A stretch of DNA of 27,388 nucleotides from JAFAGX01 sp035624085 (lineage in GTDB: Bacteria > Acidobacteriota > Terriglobia > Terriglobales > Acidobacteriaceae). Shown piece by piece: positions 23,318-27,388 of the stretch. The stretch is taken from assembly GCA_035624085.1 (NCBI GenBank), contig DASPSE010000112.1, positions 1-27,388 of the forward strand, given 5' to 3'. Position numbers and translations under genes: made by a program. Every line of letters begins with the position of its first letter. Within the stretch, counting starts at the first letter, position 1. The notes under the pieces were generated by a model that was not told where the DNA came from, searched no databases, and saw nothing but the letters and a program-made list of their open reading frames with translations.

Positions 23318-23802
23318 TGGCGCTCCTCGCTTGCCCGTATCCGATTAGCAAAACGACGCAACAAGACCTCAGCCGGATCAATGCCCGTCTTGCTCGCAAA
23401 CCGTTGGGAAAGCGAAGGAATATTGCCGTCTGGCAGATCAAGTTCGATCCGTTCCAGGCGGTGCATCGGAAAGAACACTATGCTCGGGGCAAAGGGCTCT
23501 CCGTCCTTTACCAGAGCAATCAGGTCTTCAAATGAAGCCAACTCTGCGCCGCATAGACTTAAACCTTCAGGCGTAAGGGCGAGGATGGCCCCCCAGAGTT
23601 TCTCGCGCGGATTTCCCAGCGTAACGACAACCATGGTGCCGGGCTGAAATGGGTTACTCTCTGGTTTGTCAGCAGCGAATTGTGCCGAGCTGTGCACTAA
23701 GCGATTGTCGCCGGGAAACCACAGCTTGGCAACTGGCGGACAGCCTCGGGAATCGCTTATTCTCACACGGACGCTTGTATGAATAGAAATCGCGCTGATC
23801 AA
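23314..23802 (-). CDS. unknown small protein coupled to pgsA
   Basis: I do not recognise a named family. The firm part is from about residue 57 (MVVVTLGNPREKLWGAILAL) onward: a compact beta-rich domain with alternating hydrophobic strands, then a helical end with SQRFASKTG and VLLRRFANR. The first 55 residues are weaker, and the start is uncertain: TTG 23802 gives 162 aa, ATG 23634 gives about 106 aa, and neither has a clear Shine-Dalgarno. The stop overlaps the pgsA GTG by 4 bases, so translational coupling is likely. It lies 15 bp after the receiver-PilZ gene, in one operon. Confidence 0.65.
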   Translation of the reverse strand: MISAISIHTSVRVRISDSRGCPPVAKLWFPGDNRLVHSSAQFAADKPESNPFQPGTMVVVTLGNPREKLWGAILALTPEGLSLCGAELASFEDLIALVKDGEPFAPSIVFFPMHRLERIELDLPDGNIPSLSQRFASKTGIDPAEVLLRRFANRIRASEERQ

Positions 23803-23817
23803 AGGCGCACTGATCGA

Positions 23818-24540
23818 TCAAGTCGCTTTTGTGGCGACAGGGGGCGTACATTCTTCAAAGCGCGCAGCGAGCCAGTTTTGAAGGTGTTCCTTCACCGAGG
23901 GAACCATCTGCTGAAATTCAACTCCCGCCTGGCCCTCCGAGTTTGTCCAGCACACGTTTGCTCTGAGGGTTAGAAAATCCGTGGTGCTTGGCAGGCATAA
24001 TCGTATTTGTATGTGATCGCCCGAGGTAAGAGGTTCGGGAGAAAGTAGGGCCATTCCCGCCTGACTCAGGTTCACAGAACGAGCTTTGAACTCGGGAGAT
24101 GTTTCTTTCTTTACAAAAACCGTCATTTCCAGTGGATACCGGAAATATCGCCTGCGCTCCGTAACCAGCATTGGGTAAGCTGCCCTCAGAGTGCGAAGCA
24201 CTGCCCCCGGAGATAACGGTCTATCGAAGGAAAATGTGGCTCCCGCCTGGAAGGCAGCTTTCCTCTGCTCCTCGATGTCGCAGATAGCGAATATCACCGC
24301 TTTCTTGTGAGAAGTCATCCGATGTAGCTTGATGATGAGTTCAAGCGTCGCCGGCCCATCAGCAAGATCTACAATTACCGCCTCGAATTTGTTGTGACAT
24401 AGTTCCCTTGCGGCCGATGTCGTGTCCGGACAGAGTTCAACCTGGATCGCCATTTGCTGCGCACAATGACACACGGTCTCGATTGCCTGAATGTCGCGGC
24501 AGACGAGCAAAGCCCGAGTCGCCACTTGATCAACTGCCAT
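23818..24540 (-). CDS. degenerate receiver domain fused to a PilZ domain (240 aa)
   Basis: PilZ domains bind c-di-GMP. Here the PilZ half (about 128-225) has the RxxxR motif at Arg130-Arg134 (RRYFRYP) and NxSxxG at Asn157-Ser159-Gly162 (NLSQAG), so binding should be intact. The first half (8-122) has a receiver-like fold. Asp58 is in the acceptor position (AVIVDLADG), but the acidic pocket is reduced (CRD) and the conserved Lys is replaced by Arg in FSFDRP, so classical phosphorylation is doubtful. The start ATG 24540 is chosen for the family-like length, with AGAGG 11 nt upstream; GTG 24570 is an alternative. It is the first gene of an operon with a hypothetical protein and pgsA. Confidence 0.85.
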   Translation of the reverse strand: MAVDQVATRALLVCRDIQAIETVCHCAQQMAIQVELCPDTTSAARELCHNKFEAVIVDLADGPATLELIIKLHRMTSHKKAVIFAICDIEEQRKAAFQAGATFSFDRPLSPGAVLRTLRAAYPMLVTERRRYFRYPLEMTVFVKKETSPEFKARSVNLSQAGMALLSPEPLTSGDHIQIRLCLPSTTDFLTLRANVCWTNSEGQAGVEFQQMVPSVKEHLQNWLAARFEECTPPVATKAT

Positions 24541-25030
24541 TAAAATACTGGCCTCTTCTATTCTCTGCACCCCAGATCTGCGCGGGGGGCGGCTAGCTCA
24601 TCTTTCCCATCGAGCACCGCCTGATGCTAGTTTCTCGCTGCGATACATAACGGTTCGGTGATGTCCATCACCCACCACGACCATTTGCGACTTACGAAAG
24701 TCCAGTCACACGTACAGTGCCTCTACCTCCCTGATCCCGGTGTATTCCAGCCTTTCACCCCCGGGCTTTATGTACTGGTCACTTTGCCAGTACCTTTCGT
24801 CACATTTTTGTAAATTCCCTTACTTTTCCAAATTCTTAGCGTCTAACTTAACAGGATGTGGTGGCCGGTTTCCGAGGCATTTCGTCCCAAGAACGGACAT
24901 GATTATTCGCTTTCGCGACAATCGGTTCTGATGGAACGATTAGCCGCAGACTTGCGTACCTGAGGGCAGGCAGAAGTGTACGCAGGTCCTGGGATGGATC
25001 TCGACACGCAGGGATGGTCTGGAGGCAGTT
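24541..25030. other. long divergent non-coding region
   Basis: About 490 bases separate the receiver-PilZ gene (minus) from the winged-helix gene (plus). No convincing ORF is seen. It includes a relatively AT-rich patch (about 24795-24855) suited to promoters, and one operator-like dyad listed separately. GGAGG at 25019-25025 belongs to the plus-strand gene. No riboswitch or tRNA was recognised. Confidence 0.5.
24772..24793. promoter_or_regulatory. operator-like dyad
   Basis: GTACTGG (24772-24778) and CCAGTAC (24787-24793) form a perfect 7-bp inverted repeat with an 8-bp spacer, giving a 22-bp site of the size bound by a dimeric repressor. It lies in the divergent spacer. No regulator can be named; a sigma-54 reading was tested and the spacing does not fit. 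Confidence 0.45.
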
Positions 25031-25561
25031 ATGCAGGGCGGGCAGAATGGTAATAGCGGGGTGGTTGGAAATCTCCTCAACAACGGTGATCCTCACGTGC
25101 AAGAAGTAGTGAAAACTGCACACGAGGAATTACGACAGCTGATGCGGCAGCGTGCCGAGATCATGAAACGGATCGGTACCTTGAAGCAGACCATTTGCGG
25201 GCTGGCAAACCTCTTCGGCGATGAAATTCTAGGCGAAGATTTGCTGGAGTTGGTGGATCGCAAAACTGGAGGGCGCCAGCCTGGCTTCACAAAAGCTTGC
25301 CGCATGGTGTTGATGGAGGCTGGCAGCCCGCTGAGCGTGCGCGAGGTGTGCGAGCGAGTCCAGGAGCGCATGCCGGCTGTGTTGCTGCGGCACAAAGATC
25401 CGCTGGCCTCGGTAACCACGGTGCTCAACCGGCTGGTGGAGTATGGCGAGGCCCAGAGCGTGGTTCGTCCGAACGGCCGCCGAGCTTGGCAATGGGTTTC
25501 AGACCCGAGCCCGATTCTCGAGAGCCGCGAGCACGGGAGCGCGCAGGAATCTCGGTTGTAA
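25031..25561 (+). CDS. winged-helix (HARE-like) protein, function unknown (176 aa)
   Basis: Residues 22-62 form a charged amphipathic helix, likely a coiled coil (VQEVVKTAHEELRQLMRQRA). Residues 80-155 read as a winged helix: GFTKACRMVLMEAGSPLSVR, a recognition-helix region, ASVTTVLNRLVEYGE, then a wing ending in RRAWQW. This arrangement resembles the HARE-HTH fold, known to be DNA-associated, but the assignment is by eye. GGAGG lies 5 nt before the ATG. It stands alone with a long upstream region and converges on the membrane-protein pair. Confidence 0.8.
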   Translation: MQGGQNGNSGVVGNLLNNGDPHVQEVVKTAHEELRQLMRQRAEIMKRIGTLKQTICGLANLFGDEILGEDLLELVDRKTGGRQPGFTKACRMVLMEAGSPLSVREVCERVQERMPAVLLRHKDPLASVTTVLNRLVEYGEAQSVVRPNGRRAWQWVSDPSPILESREHGSAQESRL

Positions 25562-25609
25562 ATATGCAATAAGAGCAGACGCACAGCGCCAAGCCTAGGG
25601 CAGGTGTGC

Positions 25610-26197
25610 TCAGAGGTTATGGAGGAGTTCGTCGAAATTCCTGCGACCCATTTCCAGGAAAAGAAAGCTGGCCGTTGTCTTCAGACGCTCGTAGCTTTCC
25701 AGACCGCGCACTCCGCCGATTTCATGGAAATCGTACAGGCTGGGGGCTGGAAGCATTTCCCACGAATCGAGCCTGAGGAGTAACCAGAAGCGCAGCTTCA
25801 TCAGAGTCAGCAGCGAGTACAACCGCACCTCGACGGCTGTTTGCTGGAGGTCGTGAGCCAGCTGCGCGGTGTGGTTGTCCGATCCTTCCGCCTCCCGGTT
25901 GGCCCATTCAATAAGCACGGCCGCGTTATGCGACATTTTGCGAACCAGCGCAAGATAAAGATGCATTCGCTTCCGCTGTAGTTTGCGAAATTCCGCGCGA
26001 GTGAGATCTGAACGCAACGCACTCTCAGTGTGTGGATTGAGCAGTGATTCGGCTTTTTCCACGTCGACGGGCAAGAGAAAGTCTACGACGTCGTCCACGG
26101 TGCGGTCAGGGAAGTGGAACCAGATCCAGTAGGCCACCACGATGCAACTGATAAACCCCGCCGTAATGACGATGTTCCACAGAATGATTGCGATCAT
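25610..26197 (-). CDS. unknown membrane-anchored protein (195 aa)
   Basis: One N-terminal membrane helix (about 2-28: IAIILWNIVITAGFISCIVV) is followed by a mostly helical soluble part with many Arg/Leu/Glu residues. A helix-rich middle (RAEFRKLQRKRMHLYLALVR) and a hydrophobic LLTLMKLRFWLLLRL stretch stand out. No family is recognised. The ATG at 26197 overlaps the stop of the upstream gene (ATGA), so the longer frame from 26308 inside that gene is rejected. The coupling implies that the two membrane proteins act together. Confidence 0.75.
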   Translation of the reverse strand: MIAIILWNIVITAGFISCIVVAYWIWFHFPDRTVDDVVDFLLPVDVEKAESLLNPHTESALRSDLTRAEFRKLQRKRMHLYLALVRKMSHNAAVLIEWANREAEGSDNHTAQLAHDLQQTAVEVRLYSLLTLMKLRFWLLLRLDSWEMLPAPSLYDFHEIGGVRGLESYERLKTTASFLFLEMGRRNFDELLHNL

Positions 26198-26937
26198 AAT
26201 GGCGGCACTCTTCGCACAATTTGCCTGTAGCGCTCCAGGTGCTCGGCTGACATGGGAGGCTGGTCGCCATGCGGGGGCTCGGGGGTTGCCGGCCCACTGA
26301 AATACCACAGCCAGATCAAGACGGCTGCATTATATGCCGCAACCGAAACGATCCCCCACCAGAAAGTGAATTTTGTTCCGATTTCGTAAAGCTTGGTGGT
26401 AGCTAGCAGACTTACCGTGGCGTAAAGCCCGTACCCGGCGCAAATGCCGAAAGCGTGCTGACGCCACCGCAGTCCAAACATCGTGACCAGCACCACCAGG
26501 AGCACAAACATAGCCACCTGAAGGAAGAACTCGCCCATTTCCGCTCCCAGTACCCACTCCACCAGCCGGGTACGGAAACCAGGAGGGCGGTTCGCGGTAT
26601 GCATGGCAGTCAGCACGACCGTGAGCAAAATGGTAAGAGGAAACACTGGACGGAACCACCGGATTCTCTGGAAACTCCGTAGGACGTGGCGGAAGACTTC
26701 GTACATGACCGCGAAGCCAAAGAAAGCGTACGCTGCGTCGGTCACGTAGTAGACGTAGTAATAGGACCTCGCATGGTATCTAAAGACAAGCCGGCTAGTT
26801 CCCGCGATGACCGAGAACAACGTATAAGCGAAAAACCAGGGGAATGCCCGAAACACGCGCTTTCGGGACAAAAGCCAGAGCAATATGGCCTGCAGAGGCA
26901 GTGCCGCCCACCACAAAATGAAAGTCAGGATAGCCAT
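26194..26937 (-). CDS. unknown polytopic membrane protein, about seven helices (247 aa)
   Basis: Hydrophobic segments lie at about 3-23, 32-52, 62-82, 96-118, 130-154, 163-183 and 193-216. The C-terminal 30 residues are a charged, Pro-rich cytoplasmic-type tail. Aromatic content is high (HARSYYYVYYVTDAAYAFFG). No catalytic motif or named family is recognised. The ATG at 26937 has no Shine-Dalgarno because a perfect 16-bp hairpin ends 4 bases before it. Its stop overlaps the next gene. The function is unknown; a transporter, sensor or envelope protein are all possible. Confidence 0.78.
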   Translation of the reverse strand: MAILTFILWWAALPLQAILLWLLSRKRVFRAFPWFFAYTLFSVIAGTSRLVFRYHARSYYYVYYVTDAAYAFFGFAVMYEVFRHVLRSFQRIRWFRPVFPLTILLTVVLTAMHTANRPPGFRTRLVEWVLGAEMGEFFLQVAMFVLLVVLVTMFGLRWRQHAFGICAGYGLYATVSLLATTKLYEIGTKFTFWWGIVSVAAYNAAVLIWLWYFSGPATPEPPHGDQPPMSAEHLERYRQIVRRVPPL

Positions 26938-26941
26938 ATTC

Positions 26942-26979
26942 GAGCTTGTGAGCAGCTTAACTTAGCTGCTCACAAGCTC
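26942..26979. repeat. perfect 16-bp inverted repeat 4 bp from a start codon
   Basis: GAGCTTGTGAGCAGCT (26942-26957) and AGCTGCTCACAAGCTC (26964-26979) pair perfectly around a TAACTT loop. On the minus strand the hairpin lies between the small exported-protein gene and the ATG of the membrane-protein gene. It would be a terminator for the former, though no T run follows, or a block on ribosome loading for the latter. Confidence 0.85.
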
Positions 26980-27009
26980 AAAGCTAACTTTATGGGCGCT
27001 GTCTGCCCC

Positions 27010-27165
27010 TCAGAGGGGGATCAGCGAAGACACCAGAACCACCAACAACACTGACGACTGGGTTGGAGGAGGCGGATCCCCTGGCCCACCAGCTAGCGCA
27101 GGGGTGGCGAAAGCCGCCACGAGCAGTACAGCCGAGAGCGTGAAACGCAGAATCGTTTTCTTCAT
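27010..27165 (-). CDS. small exported protein (51 aa)
   Basis: The start at 27165 has AAGGAG 7 nt upstream. Residues 1-25 form an excellent signal peptide (MKKTILRFTLSAVLLVAAF, ending ATPALA), leaving a mature peptide of about 26 residues: GGPGDPPPPTQSS followed by a hydrophobic VLLVVLVSSLIPL tail. The hydrophobic end could insert in a membrane or mediate assembly. A longer frame reaching back to 27315 has poor composition and no ribosome site. No family is recognised. A 16-bp hairpin follows downstream. Confidence 0.68.
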   Translation of the reverse strand: MKKTILRFTLSAVLLVAAFATPALAGGPGDPPPPTQSSVLLVVLVSSLIPL

Positions 27166-27388
27166 CGATTTTCTCCTTTTTGTGAAGTTCTTCCTTCCTC
27201 GGGAGCGGAACTTGGTGGGAAGAAAGTCTCTACGGGCACAGAAGGATAACCTGTCAGAACGCTGCGGATCAGGAGAAAAAAGTTTTTTTGCAGAAAATTC
27301 CGGTTTTCGTAACAAGCTCGGGGCGGCGTTCTTTGGGTCGCCCCATCCGGGGTCACAGACGCAAACCTAAGACATCGAAACTCCGACC
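27166..27388. other. non-coding leader region at the right edge
   Basis: No plausible gene is seen in this stretch. It contains an A-tract/T-tract palindrome (about 27275-27289, AAAAAAG then seven T) and a GGGGCG (27320-27325) / CGCCCC (27339-27344) hairpin, with an alternative CCCC-ATCC-GGGG pairing at 27341-27352. These could be the promoter region or structured leader of the small exported-protein gene, or a terminator of a gene outside the window. Confidence 0.4.

Noticed and set aside
24772..24800. Sigma-54 promoter (TGG...TGC)
   Set aside because: The distance between the GG and GC elements is 7 bp rather than the required 10.
27351..27388. GGTCACAGACGCAAACC... resembles the opening of a c-di-GMP-I (GEMM) riboswitch
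   Set aside because: The next segment does not fold into the required GAAA-capped stem, the second conserved GACGCAAAGCC half is not visible, and the window ends. A covariance-model search with flanking sequence would settle it.

Overview
The window looks like a chromosomal segment of a flagellated, Gram-negative soil-type bacterium, most plausibly an Acidobacteriota (Terriglobia-like) genome. That placement is an inference. It rests on the moderately GC-rich coding style, an outer-membrane-type beta-barrel protein, an FmdE-family zinc protein, intergenic TTGTCATCCTGAGC-type repeats, and the mix of housekeeping genes. No rRNA, tRNA, CRISPR array, transposase or prophage gene was seen.

Bases 1-17320 form a motility and chemotaxis island. 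On the minus strand are a very large filament cap gene (fliD, cut by the window edge) and a long flagellin. Facing away from them on the plus strand are flbD-motA-motB. Next come two unfamiliar genes: a 283-aa protein and an exported putative outer-membrane beta-barrel. A six-gene chemotaxis operon follows: a soluble receptor with three near-identical PAS domains, cheW, cheA, cheR, an HDOD-domain gene and cheB. A single-domain response regulator converges on cheB with stop codons that interlock in one CTAG. No cheY, cheD, cheC or cheZ is in the window.

The most useful observation is a set of sigma-28 (FliA/SigD) type promoters of the form TAAA-N15-GCCGAT. They lie upstream of flagellin, of the receptor/chemotaxis operon and, with one mismatch each, of both unfamiliar genes after motB. 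All four keep exactly 15 bp between the boxes. This puts the 283-aa protein and the beta-barrel protein in the late flagellar regulon and makes them candidate uncharacterised motility components. A second observation is that the hypervariable parts of FliD and flagellin are built from related 'flagellin IN'-like modules, with one module recognisably shared by the two proteins.

Bases 17602-21039 are housekeeping: CCA-adding/poly(A) polymerase-family nucleotidyltransferase, gatC and gatA. An inverted repeat separates gatC from gatA. A 234-bp element with inverted ends follows gatA.

Bases 21315-27388 are mixed. They hold an FmdE-family protein (minus), a small lipoprotein (plus), a nested palindrome that could be a structured RNA, and a minus-strand operon (degenerate receiver-PilZ protein, hypothetical, pgsA-type CDP-alcohol phosphatidyltransferase). 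Beyond these are a winged-helix (HARE-like) protein, two overlapping membrane-protein genes with a perfect 16-bp hairpin just before the first, and a 51-aa exported small protein. The right-hand 220 bases are non-coding as far as can be seen.
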